Below are positions 20,706-29,833 of a stretch of 64,000 bases of DNA, piece by piece. The stretch is from Tritrichomonas foetus (Eukaryota; Parabasalia; Tritrichomonadida; Tritrichomonadidae). Each line of letters starts with the position of its first letter. The first letter of the stretch is position 1. Where the stretch lies: positions 1 through 64,000 of the forward strand of contig MLAK01000636.1 in NCBI GenBank assembly GCA_001839685.1, in the 5' to 3' direction. The position numbers and the translations under genes are program-made. The notes below the pieces were generated by a model. It worked only from the letters and a program-made list of their open reading frames with translations, was not told where the DNA came from and searched no databases.

Positions 20706-20873
20706 ATGAACTACTATTCTGATATGTACTATTATTCTGATATGTACTATTATTCTGATATGTACTACTATTCTGATATGTTCTACTATTCTGATATGCA
20801 CTATTATTCTGATATGTACTACTATTCTGATATGTTCTACTATTCTGATATGTTCTACTATTCTGATATGTAA
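20706..20873 (+). repeat. 18-bp tandem repeat reading as a 55-codon (Y/F/H)YYSDM micro-ORF
   Basis: Nine exact-length 18-base units (20709-20870) are framed by ATG at 20706 and TAA at 20871. In this frame they read N/Y/F/H-Y-Y-S-D-M nine times. Differences between units fall only in codon 1 (AAC, TAC, TTC, CAC) and at the silent third base of codon 2; codons 3-6 (TAT TCT GAT ATG) are invariant. The antisense strand is also open across the array, so the frame may be accidental. No Inr is evident before the ATG. Confidence 0.7.
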
Positions 20874-21171
20874 CCTCAACTCATGAAGGTATTAGAAAAA
20901 TAGGCAAGTACTTCTTCGAAAGAAAAATGAAAAATCAATATGACTGATGAAGTGAAGATTTCCACTTTCAAAATGTTATTTTTTGTTACTATCCTTCTAC
21001 AGTTTGAAAATTATAATATGAAAGATGAAAATGGGATGAGGGAATATCTCCAATTAGCATCGACTAAATATTGAATAAAAATAGAATTGCCATTTTTTGT
21101 TCCATTCAAAATCACATTGAAAGAAAGAACAAGTGGCATTTGATGATTTGTTTTGAAATCGTATTTTACAT

Positions 21172-21177
21172 CACTTC
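21172..21177 (+). promoter_or_regulatory. Initiator-like element upstream of the large helical-repeat gene
   Basis: TCACTT about 15 bases before the ATG at 21190, matching trichomonad Inr TCA(C/T)(A/T). Confidence 0.4.
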
Positions 21178-21189
21178 AGCCTGTTTACG

Positions 21190-24100
21190 ATGAGCAGGCG
21201 AAGCCTGCTTTCATTTCAACATTTAACTAGTAAAAAACCAGGTAGAAGAGCCAGGAATTCATGCAAGGCTCTTTCTGCTTTATTTGACCAATCCGAACGA
21301 TTTTTAGATTTAAGAACTTCTTCATCGTTTGGTGATTTTTTGATTTATTTTATTGAATACATTAAAGAAGATCACTCAATGAAAAATTATCAATCTTATT
21401 TGTGTTATTTTTTGCAAATCATCTTTCACAGATATCCAAGTTTTCCTGAATCAATTTTGCCAATCACTACAATACTGAATGATAGTCTAGATGATCTTCT
21501 TTATTCTACTTTAGTCACAGAACTCTTTGATTTTTTTCTATTTTGTGTTTCAAATAATCAAATTACCATTGAATTTTTCATGAAAATGTTTTCAAATAGA
21601 TCATTTTTTGAAGGCTTTGTGAAATTAAATTTGTTTATTCCTTGTTTTAAGTTTTTGTTTCTTACTGAACATTCAATTTCTCCTGAAAATCTTCTTCTTT
21701 CATCAGGAATCATTTTTGAAAATGCTCCTATTGATTTATTTGGGAATGTTGATTATGAGTCATTTTATTCTGAAGTTCTACCATTAATTTGTTTATTATT
21801 AGTCCCAGAAAATTATTCAGAAGCAGCTTCTTTTTTCTTTTCACATTTATTTAATCGACTTGCTTCTAATTACCCAAATTTTTCGATTTATTTTTTAGAA
21901 TTTGATGGATTTGTAACATTTGATATTTTATTGTCAACTCTTCCTCCTTCAATAAAATGTTTTAATTATGAGCAACTTTTGAATTCCCCTAATTCTGATT
22001 TATCATCTGCACCAAATTTATATGTATTATTACATTTGTCCAGAATATATTTAGCGAAAAAAGATATGAGACTTCCACTTTTTACTTTAGTTGTCAATTC
22101 GCTAATGGAACATCCAGAATGTGTTGTTAGAATGAATGAAACAGTAAAGTTCTCATTCTGGCTTCAACATTCTTCAAATGATGTTTCAATAATTCAGGAA
22201 ATTGAACTTCTCCATTTTTTAAATTCAACAGGAAATCCTAAATATGTAAAAGATTGCCTTCCTTTTATTTTTTCGCATTTTCTTGTTGAAAGATGTTCAG
22301 ATATTCAACCTTATGAAATTTGTCTGAATATTATCTATTTTCGGAGATTTTCATTACAATTTTTAGCATCTTTAAATTTTTTATCAGTTTTTGTAATAGA
22401 AATAAATAAAAATACTTTTATATCTCTACTTAGTAAAGAATCGGAATTTTCACAGTTAATTATTGATATTTATTCTTTAGATGAAGCAAAATATTTCCAG
22501 AATACTGTTTTCCATATTTTTGTTGAAATATTTGATCAAGCAAATGTTATACCAAATTACTATGAAATTTTATCAACTCTTTTAATTATTTCACCATCGA
22601 AATTTGTAATCCAGGAAATTTTAAATAAGATTCGTTTATATCCTGTTTTAGAAAAAGCATTTCTCAAATCCATAGATGTAACAAACATTTTTATCAAAGA
22701 ATTAAACGGATTAGATTGGATTTATTCGAATTTTTATTCAGAAACCCCAATTATTTTTTTTGATCTTTTTTCTGCAATTGTAAGTCTATGCCAATTTAAA
22801 GAAGTCGATGAGTTTGTTGCTAATAATATTAGAATATTTGAACAAAATAGAAATAATAAAGATTTGATCGAAAAACTTGTTTATGGAAACAACAAATCAC
22901 ACTTTAAACCGATTCGAATTCCATCAATTTTTTATTTTATCGAAGACAATTCAATTTCTGATTTTTACAATTTACACTTAATTGGAAAATTTTGTTTTGA
23001 GAAAATCATCTCAAATACAATGAAACAAAATGTTATGAAAAGATATATTCCAGACATTGTAAAAAATTCTATTTCATCAAAACGTGGAATTCCTATCATC
23101 AATTATTTGCATCAAAATATTCAAGAATTTATTCAATTACCAATGAAAGATTTTTTACCAATTTATCAATTTTATCAAGGTAGATCAGCAGAATTGGATT
23201 TTGGCGAGTTTAATAACTTATCTTTCATTTTTAAATGTTTTCAGCATGAGCTGGATAATAAATTATTTATATTACGAACAGATGATATTTCTGTTTACAT
23301 AAAAAAATCATTATTAATAATATCTGTAAATGGAATAAAACAACGAATAGAATATTTAGAAAATGATTGGAACTACGTTGAACTGAGACAAAAAGGACTT
23401 GGATTGATCATAAAAATTAATAAAAAACAGAAATTATCTTTTGATTATTCACATAAGAATTCATTACATAATTGCCAAATTGGTGGATTTGACGGAGACA
23501 ATATTTTATATGTAGCCAAGATAGCAGTAGAAAATATTTATAGAAAATTAATTCCTGGACTGTCGAACAACAATAACATTTTCTTTGTTCCTTATCATGG
23601 AATTGCATTATTATTTATCGATAATGTAAATTATTCAAATTTTTTGAAGGGATATTCACAAGAAAACAATGAAGCTTATTTGCTCATGTTAGTCAAGTTT
23701 TTTAGATTGAGCGAAGAAAAAATTCCTGATTTTTTTGATACATTTTTACAAATTTATCAAACAATTATTTCCAAACAGAGATCGAATCATTTTCAAGAAA
23801 TTTTTTCGAAAATATTATCAAATTTATCAAAATTAATAGACATAGCTTTATCAAATGATATATTATTGAATATGATGATAGAAGATAATTTTTGGAGTTT
23901 CTTACAACTCGATAATTTGCTTAAATTGATTTTCTATAAATTCAAACTAAATATTCCCAATCAACTGTTCTTATTAAATAAACTCAAAATAATTTTGGTC
24001 GACCATTCTGAATTAATTAGCATTGTAGTAAATTTACCAAAGAAAAATCGAAGTTTTATTAAAGTTTTTCTCTCATCATTTGAATTTGTTGAAAATGAAA

Positions 24101-24525
24101 CAGACAATAAAAATTTAGCTGATGTAAAAAGTAAAATTTTATTCCAAATTCAACAAATTCTGGAAAATAAGCAGATAATAAGTACATTCGATTTCCTGAC
24201 ATATGAATTTTTGTTTTCACTCTTTTTAGCGTCTCAGAATTTTTCATTAAAACTCAAAATCTTCACAACAATGGCAACAATTGAAAAAATCAAACCAAAT
24301 TTCATTGAAATTTCATTCATTTTTTCTTTATTTATTGGCCAGCTTACAATTTATAATCAAACATGGGAAATCACATTTGAATTATATGAAAATAATCACG
24401 ATTTCATGCCTTTTCTCATTTCTTTAACATTTTTTGGCTTTTTACTCACAATTAATTCAATTATTTATTCCACATATGAACAAAACCCCATTCTATTTTC
24501 AAAAAAAAAAAACTCTAATTCATAA
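21190..24525 (+). CDS. Large helical-repeat protein with lectin/LamG-like domain, possible BEACH-family relative (5' part, frameshifted)
   Basis: 1111 residues. Most of the protein is alpha-helical, armadillo/HEAT-like, with leucine, isoleucine and phenylalanine heptads and few recognisable motifs. Around residues 670-790 there is a beta-rich segment (LSFIFKCF, SLLIISVNG, ENDWNYVELRQKGLGL, CQIGGFDGDN) resembling the concanavalin A/LamG-like module found in the N-terminal halves of BEACH proteins such as LRBA and neurobeachin. No PH, BEACH or WD40 region follows. The frame ends 13 bases after a run of 12 A (24501-24512). A second frame that starts before this point (24434) continues with the same kind of sequence to 25474. 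Removing one A joins the two parts. The BEACH relationship is tentative. Confidence 0.6.
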   Translation: MSRRSLLSFQHLTSKKPGRRARNSCKALSALFDQSERFLDLRTSSSFGDFLIYFIEYIKEDHSMKNYQSYLCYFLQIIFHRYPSFPESILPITTILNDSLDDLLYSTLVTELFDFFLFCVSNNQITIEFFMKMFSNRSFFEGFVKLNLFIPCFKFLFLTEHSISPENLLLSSGIIFENAPIDLFGNVDYESFYSEVLPLICLLLVPENYSEAASFFFSHLFNRLASNYPNFSIYFLEFDGFVTFDILLSTLPPSIKCFNYEQLLNSPNSDLSSAPNLYVLLHLSRIYLAKKDMRLPLFTLVVNSLMEHPECVVRMNETVKFSFWLQHSSNDVSIIQEIELLHFLNSTGNPKYVKDCLPFIFSHFLVERCSDIQPYEICLNIIYFRRFSLQFLASLNFLSVFVIEINKNTFISLLSKESEFSQLIIDIYSLDEAKYFQNTVFHIFVEIFDQANVIPNYYEILSTLLIISPSKFVIQEILNKIRLYPVLEKAFLKSIDVTNIFIKELNGLDWIYSNFYSETPIIFFDLFSAIVSLCQFKEVDEFVANNIRIFEQNRNNKDLIEKLVYGNNKSHFKPIRIPSIFYFIEDNSISDFYNLHLIGKFCFEKIISNTMKQNVMKRYIPDIVKNSISSKRGIPIINYLHQNIQEFIQLPMKDFLPIYQFYQGRSAELDFGEFNNLSFIFKCFQHELDNKLFILRTDDISVYIKKSLLIISVNGIKQRIEYLENDWNYVELRQKGLGLIIKINKKQKLSFDYSHKNSLHNCQIGGFDGDNILYVAKIAVENIYRKLIPGLSNNNNIFFVPYHGIALLFIDNVNYSNFLKGYSQENNEAYLLMLVKFFRLSEEKIPDFFDTFLQIYQTIISKQRSNHFQEIFSKILSNLSKLIDIALSNDILLNMMIEDNFWSFLQLDNLLKLIFYKFKLNIPNQLFLLNKLKIILVDHSELISIVVNLPKKNRSFIKVFLSSFEFVENETDNKNLADVKSKILFQIQQILENKQIISTFDFLTYEFLFSLFLASQNFSLKLKIFTTMATIEKIKPNFIEISFIFSLFIGQLTIYNQTWEITFELYENNHDFMPFLISLTFFGFLLTINSIIYSTYEQNPILFSKKKNSNS

Positions 24526-25474
24526 TTTAACAAAATCTCTTCAATTAATTCTTAATTCCATCAATGAATTCTTTTTAAATGATATTGCAATGAACATTTT
24601 TCGATGCATTTTCCCATTTTTATTTTCTTATTCAGATTTGTGCCAAGACAATAAAATACCAATACAATCAAATTCGATATCATTCATGATGTACTTTATT
24701 TCCAATATTTTTGATGATTACTCTACTGACTTTCACCAAAATTCGTCTATTTTAAATCCAGGAAACCTAATTGAATATATACAATCTTCAAAAATGATTA
24801 AATTTTTAATTACTCTTTTAATGAGTTGTCCAATAACAGTTTTTGAAAGTATTTTCATTCCTATTGTAATTGATATCTCGAATAATGAACAGCCAAAAAT
24901 CTTCATTTCTCATTTCATAATAAAATTATTAAAAAGATTAGAAGAAAAAGAAAAGATATGTATCGTTCTTCAATATATTGGCCATTTATTAATCACTAAC
25001 TGCATAACAACAAGTCATGAATCGATTCTGGGTTATCTTTTTGATAAAGTCGAATATTTTACTGACCATGAATTGAATTTAATTAATAAAATTCTAATTT
25101 ATATTTTTATAAAGAGTTTAAAAAAGCCAGCACAAATAATTTTCACTGTAATAGAACAAAATATTTCCAAATTCATTCGAATAATTAAAATATTTCCTGA
25201 AGATTGGGGAGTTTGTTTATCTATTTCAAAATCTTATATGAAAAATCACGAATTTAATCATTTTATTTCATTAATTAATGTGCTTAATCCCTCATTTCGA
25301 ATTGAAATAAATCTTCATTCAATTTTAGGAAAAGATGAAAATTATGATCGAATGCTAATAAATTATTTTAAACTAAATGAATTAAAACAAGACTATTCCA
25401 GATTTCAAGTTTACATATTTTCAACGATTGATGAATATGCCTCTACATATTCCAGGTATTTGCACAATCACTAA
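24434..25474 (+). CDS. Continuation of the helical-repeat protein after a +1 frameshift
   Basis: The real continuation starts at about 24513, right after the A12 run, and gives about 320 further residues of the same helical, isoleucine/phenylalanine-rich type (for example NEFFLNDIAMNIFRCIFPFL). The 80 bases before it are merely the other frame of the upstream part. It ends with a normal TAA at 25472-25474, so the joined protein would be about 1430 residues. No independent promoter or initiator is seen, which supports treating it as part of the 21190 gene rather than a separate gene. Confidence 0.55.
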   Translation: MAFYSQLIQLFIPHMNKTPFYFQKKKTLIHNLTKSLQLILNSINEFFLNDIAMNIFRCIFPFLFSYSDLCQDNKIPIQSNSISFMMYFISNIFDDYSTDFHQNSSILNPGNLIEYIQSSKMIKFLITLLMSCPITVFESIFIPIVIDISNNEQPKIFISHFIIKLLKRLEEKEKICIVLQYIGHLLITNCITTSHESILGYLFDKVEYFTDHELNLINKILIYIFIKSLKKPAQIIFTVIEQNISKFIRIIKIFPEDWGVCLSISKSYMKNHEFNHFISLINVLNPSFRIEINLHSILGKDENYDRMLINYFKLNELKQDYSRFQVYIFSTIDEYASTYSRYLHNH

Positions 25475-25580
25475 TGTTATTCTTTTTTCCTGTTTGAAAC
25501 ATGGCAAATTAGAATTATTGTACTAAATACATAGAATTACAGACATTTAAGTAATATGTAAGATACTTTTTTTTTAAGAC

Positions 25581-25582
<2 letters not shown>

Positions 25583-25623
<41 letters not shown>
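25583..25623. repeat. Poly-T (41 bases)
   Basis: Uninterrupted homopolymer of T downstream of the helical-repeat gene. Confidence 0.9.
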
Positions 25624-25624
<1 letters not shown>

Positions 25625-26799
25625 TATTTTAGAATTAATTCATTCTCAAAAACCTTTGTGTAAATTCATAAGCTCGAATAAGTGACTCGAGAAGAGAGTA
25701 ATGACAATGAGAAATCTATCAACTTCATAGAAAAAGTTTCCTCAAAGAAGATTAATAATAAATTTTTTGGTAAATAATACGCAGTTTTCGTTGTGAAAAA
25801 GTTTAATGAATTATACAATATTGCACAACTTTGAAATGTTTAGTTATTGTTTGAACATAAATCGAAATATTTAAACGTCTTTCATTTTCACTATTTGGTA
25901 TTTTGGGCTTATTAATAGTTATCTTCAATATCTTTCACTTTCTCTTTTTCTTATCTGAGAACATGATTTTTTTTTTGAATATCATATTGAAATTTTTCTA
26001 TCACAATTATCTCAAAACCATAGTTATTTTATCAATAATCTCTTTCTGATCAGAATGTTCGATAAAAAATAGCTGAATTGGATTTTTCCAACTATTAAGA
26101 AGTTAAGTGAATCGTGAAAGAGATTGATGCAATAAAAATGAGCATAATGCACATGATATATAATAATTTGATTTGACGATTCGAAAATAATGAAAGGTTA
26201 TATTGAAACAGTATATAAAAGTGTATAGAAAATCGAGTCCATCTTTCTTCGTCTCTGAAAATATTAGTTGTCAATATTCAATATGGTCAAGATTATATAA
26301 TTCTGAGAGAATGAAGATAAACACAAATGAAAACCCAGAAAGTTGATTTCAGTTTTTCTTCCTTTTATATTTTTTTATTTGAAAGAATAATAAATGTGAT
26401 TTTTGATATAATGTTTGGATTATTAGCTTTAACAGCCGAGTAGCTTTAATCTGACTTTTTTACTTTTGTGTTGACTTGATTTTCAGTGAATATTTCTAAA
26501 TTTGATTTCACTCAAACATGCGTTCTTGTTTAATTTGAATAGTCAATTATTGTTACAAATATTTTATCATTATTCAATACCATTGAATTTATTCGATATC
26601 TGATTGGTTATCGATAATAGATCAATTTTCAAAGAGATTTTGTCGAATTCTTTTGAAATAAACCAGAACATTAGTGAAAAATATAAAAAATTAAAACCCC
26701 TTCATTCAAAAATTCATCCTAGCTTTTTTTCCTCCCAAAATTGAACCAATAAATAATTATCATCTTGAGTAATAAATAATTATTATATTGAGCAATCAA

Positions 26800-26804
26800 T
26801 CATT
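26800..26804 (+). promoter_or_regulatory. Initiator-like element of the kinase gene
   Basis: TCATT with its A at 26802, ten bases before the ATG at 26812. This supports the ATG over the upstream in-frame TTG. Confidence 0.45.
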
Positions 26805-26811
26805 GAAGATA

Positions 26812-27990
26812 ATGTATCCTAAGATCTCTTTCAAACCAAAACCGAATCCAGGAAGTATTTACTCAAATGAGGACAATCAAAACAATGATAATTCTCAAAG
26901 CTCTCATGATTCTCTCGAAGGATCAACAATTCGAAATTATGTGTTCCATGAAGTCATTGGGAAAGGTGGTTATGCTACAATCTATCGTGTCACTTCTATC
27001 TTGTTCAATCAGGATTTCGCTGCCAAAGTTATGCATGTAAATGGAAATCATGATAAATGGGAAAATTTTCAACAGGAAGTTGAAGCATTGAAAAGGTTAG
27101 ATCATGAAAACATTATTCTCCTTTATGACGCCTTTAAATATGAAAATAATTATGTTATGATTTTGGAATATTGTGAACATGGAAGTCTTGCTAATGAACT
27201 CGGGGAAAATGGCTTACCACCTGAACGATTAATTTCAATTATTTACCAAATTGGAAAAGCTTTACAATATATGCATGATAATAATTTTGCACATTGTGAT
27301 TTGAAGCCCCAAAACATTTTGATTGATAAATATGGACGTGCGAAGTTAAGTGATTTTGGTTTAACTGTTATCACAGAAAAAAATGAAATGAAGCAAGAAT
27401 TCAGAGGAACTCCAGTTTTCACGCCACCAGAAATCATCAAAAAGCGGCCACATTCTAAATTTTTAGCAGATTTGTGGTCTTTTGGCGTTATGATATGCGT
27501 TCTAGCGAATGGACAAATCCCATGGAATGTTTTGAATCCAGTCCAAATGAAGACCGATATTTGTAATGGGTATATCGTCATGCCAAGAAACTTGAGACCA
27601 GATTTCATTAAAATTATTCGAAATACAGTAGTTTTACGGCCAGAAAATAGAATGCCTTTGAAAGATATACTTGCATTTCCATGTTTCGATGATTGTGATA
27701 AAATCGGGCAGCTTTCACACCAAAACCAGTCATTAACGCACGTTTCGATCAATAGAAAGCCAACAGAGCCACTATGTATGCCATCAAACGGTCTCCTCAA
27801 GAAGAGAGGATATTTCAATTACAGGTCATTGTTGAGACTACCTTTTGTTAGATCGACAAGTTCCAAAAAGACTCATCAAGGAACTCAATATGTGTCTGTT
27901 CATGAAAATCAGGTGAAAAAGGCACAAGAATCGATGATTCCTTTAGGAAGGATGTTTTCTAGTGAACATCTATTGAAAGAAGTTCACTGA
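26812..27990 (+). CDS. CAMK-like serine/threonine protein kinase
   Basis: 392 residues from the ATG at 26812. After a polar, asparagine/serine-rich N-terminus of about 40 residues comes a complete kinase domain (about 43-300). It has a glycine loop GKGGYA (50-55), catalytic Lys72 in AAKV, C-helix Glu near 89, catalytic loop HCDLKPQN (Asp163, Asn168; the Arg of HRD is Cys), DFG at 181-183, and GTPVFTPPE in place of the usual APE. All catalytic residues are present, so it should be active; the non-RD loop suggests activation without the usual activation-loop phosphate clamp. The C-terminal ~90 residues are basic and serine rich. Its exact subfamily within the large trichomonad CAMK-like set is not determined. 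Confidence 0.85.
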   Translation: MYPKISFKPKPNPGSIYSNEDNQNNDNSQSSHDSLEGSTIRNYVFHEVIGKGGYATIYRVTSILFNQDFAAKVMHVNGNHDKWENFQQEVEALKRLDHENIILLYDAFKYENNYVMILEYCEHGSLANELGENGLPPERLISIIYQIGKALQYMHDNNFAHCDLKPQNILIDKYGRAKLSDFGLTVITEKNEMKQEFRGTPVFTPPEIIKKRPHSKFLADLWSFGVMICVLANGQIPWNVLNPVQMKTDICNGYIVMPRNLRPDFIKIIRNTVVLRPENRMPLKDILAFPCFDDCDKIGQLSHQNQSLTHVSINRKPTEPLCMPSNGLLKKRGYFNYRSLLRLPFVRSTSSKKTHQGTQYVSVHENQVKKAQESMIPLGRMFSSEHLLKEVH

Positions 27991-28361
27991 TCAATATTTT
28001 AACAGATGATTTCATCAATCATTTTTTATAACCAATTTTTCATCAAAATATATTGTATTAAATTGTTAATAAATCTTGAATTCTTAGAATTTTTGATTTA
28101 TTTTCTTCCACCTTCATTTCGACCGCTCGATTCATCAGATGTGAAATGATAGATACAACGATAGCGATTGACTGATGAAGACCATTTAAACTCACATAAA
28201 TTTATCTTATTCAAAAACAGTTCTTTTTTTGAATATATATCATTTTTTTTGAATAGATATATCATTTTCAATGTAATTGCCTTTCAAATTTTGGTGGATG
28301 TAAATGATAATTCATTTTCTACAGAGAATATCATCTCATTTATATTCCAGAGTTACCCGAA
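27991..28361. other. Intergenic, no gene seen
   Basis: Short spacer between kinase and hydrolase genes, containing the initiator-like TCATTTA at 28336. A longer frame that starts at 28168 only overlaps the hydrolase in another frame. Confidence 0.5.
28336..28342 (+). promoter_or_regulatory. Initiator-like element of the hydrolase gene
   Basis: TCATTTA with its A at 28338, 24 bases before the ATG at 28362. It matches trichomonad Inr TCA(C/T)(A/T). Confidence 0.45.
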
Positions 28362-29027
28362 ATGTCAACTACAGAGACCAAAACCAAACCACCTGTTGAT
28401 CTCCCAACTCACGGCGATAAGAATCCACTATTTGTTTTCTGTCATGGATATTATGGATGTGGAACCAATTGCTGGTTTCCATTCGCTCACACAACAGTTG
28501 CAAATCAAGATTGTGATTTTGTCAGTCCAGATTGCCCAAATCCAACAAATCCACGTTATCAAGAATGGAAGGTTACTCTTTTAGATTCAATCAAAAGAAA
28601 ATGGAACAAAACACAACCTTTAATTTTAGTTGGACATTCACTTGGCTGCTACACACTTTTGAGAATTCTGATCGAATCGATTTCTGATGATTGGGCCAAA
28701 CATGTTCGTGGATTCTTCTTTGTTGCTCCAGTGGTTGTTCCAAAAATCCTTCCTGACTCCCTTGGCTTGCCTGAATTGGAATTAGAGAAACTGTTTGAGT
28801 TGAATAATATTAAATATCATCATCTGTTTTGCACAAACGATGGTGCTCTTGGATCGAAACATTCTGAATACTTACGAAAGGTTTTAACAGATGGAAAATC
28901 TGATTATAAATGCCTTGAATTGCCTCAGGTTCCTTACGATTCTCATTTTGGAGGATTTAAACATTATCCTGTAAAAGAAATCGATCAATGCCTTATTGAG
29001 TTGATTCAAGAAATTAAACACGAATAA
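28362..29027 (+). CDS. RBBP9/YdeN-type alpha/beta serine hydrolase
   Basis: 221 residues, the normal size of this compact hydrolase family. The oxyanion region is FVFCHGYYGCG (25-34). The nucleophile elbow GHSLG (91-95) places the catalytic serine at 93. An acidic residue in CTNDGAL (Asp160) and the C-terminal HFGGF (His195) complete the triad in the family's order and spacing. The W-rich motif FPF/W segment near 38-41 and the REILVGHSLGC-like strand-turn match RBBP9 proteins. It is probably cytosolic: no signal peptide or membrane helix. The natural substrate of the family is unclear; serine hydrolase or aminopeptidase-like activity is reported for human RBBP9. The ATG at 28362 follows an initiator-like TCATTTA. 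Confidence 0.82.
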   Translation: MSTTETKTKPPVDLPTHGDKNPLFVFCHGYYGCGTNCWFPFAHTTVANQDCDFVSPDCPNPTNPRYQEWKVTLLDSIKRKWNKTQPLILVGHSLGCYTLLRILIESISDDWAKHVRGFFFVAPVVVPKILPDSLGLPELELEKLFELNNIKYHHLFCTNDGALGSKHSEYLRKVLTDGKSDYKCLELPQVPYDSHFGGFKHYPVKEIDQCLIELIQEIKHE

Positions 29028-29833
29028 AATTGAAATATTGGGGCATATCATTTTTATATGTTTTTTTCTTGTGCAGCATTCATTTTTTAGGAATTCATAT
29101 ATAATTTGAACACAATGTTTTCATTTTTTCTGACCAACACAAAAATCCGTGCTGTACATATATAAAATTAATACACTGAGCGAATTATAATTAGAATTCG
29201 TTTTTGAATTTCACATTCGATTATTTTGAATAATATATAAATTCACTGTTTTCAACCTGAAGATGATCACAATTTAAGTTATCTATTTAAAATAAACTTT
29301 AACTCAGAAATCTCTAATTTTCATAATCCATTGTTTTTGATTTGCTGAGGAACTAACATTCAAATATTTATCTTAAAGTTTGTTTTGAAAGAAACCATTT
29401 GCTGAAAATCCTACTATTAATTTATTTTGATTAGATGAACGTGGAAAAAAAGATATTTTTTATGATATTATTTCAATTTTTGTTTCATAGAAACTTCAGT
29501 AACAACAACATGAAGAAAATCGAAAAAAAGCTATCTCATGACTTGGTTCGAGGTTTTTCAACAGACCGATAATCACATTGCAGATATCATAGTAGTTATT
29601 GAAAAAGTTTAAATCGTATCACAACTACGATCAATTATCCATATAAAAAGTTGTTCCTGTGATTTTTTTAAAAAGTAATCAATTTTCATTAGTTTTTGAA
29701 TGGATTTGATTCACAAGCAGGATAAGTTATAATAATCTATTAAATCACTGATATTCACTTTCATAATGTAAAAATCTAACGATGCGATCAAAATTTTGCC
29801 CAACGATACACCATTCAAAAAGTTCTTAATAAA
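29028..29833. other. Intergenic, no gene seen
   Basis: About 800 bases of AT-rich spacer between the hydrolase and the ubiquitin hydrolase genes. No open frame, RNA gene or strong repeat recognised. Confidence 0.5.

Larger units (their letters stand above)
20542..21189. other. Intergenic with hexapeptide-coding 18-bp repeat
   Basis: Apart from the repeat block at 20706-20873, no gene is seen. TCACTT near 21172 may be the initiator for the next gene. Confidence 0.5.
25475..26811. other. Intergenic, 1.3 kb, with 41-base poly-T
   Basis: No gene supported. An uninterrupted T run occupies 25583-25623, about 110 bases after the preceding stop. The remainder is AT-rich single-copy-looking sequence up to the kinase gene. 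Confidence 0.6.

Noticed and set aside
20691..20879. Antisense HIRIV repeat frame across the 18-bp array
   Set aside because: Any 18-base repeat without stops opens several frames; unit differences are conservative only in the plus-strand frame with its own ATG and stop.
28168..28584. 138-codon frame overlapping the RBBP9-like gene
   Set aside because: Overlaps a well-supported hydrolase in another frame and shows no motif.
29500..29600. tRNA B-box-like GGTTCGAGG
   Set aside because: No A box, acceptor pairing or cloverleaf can be built around it; no convincing tRNA was found in the window.
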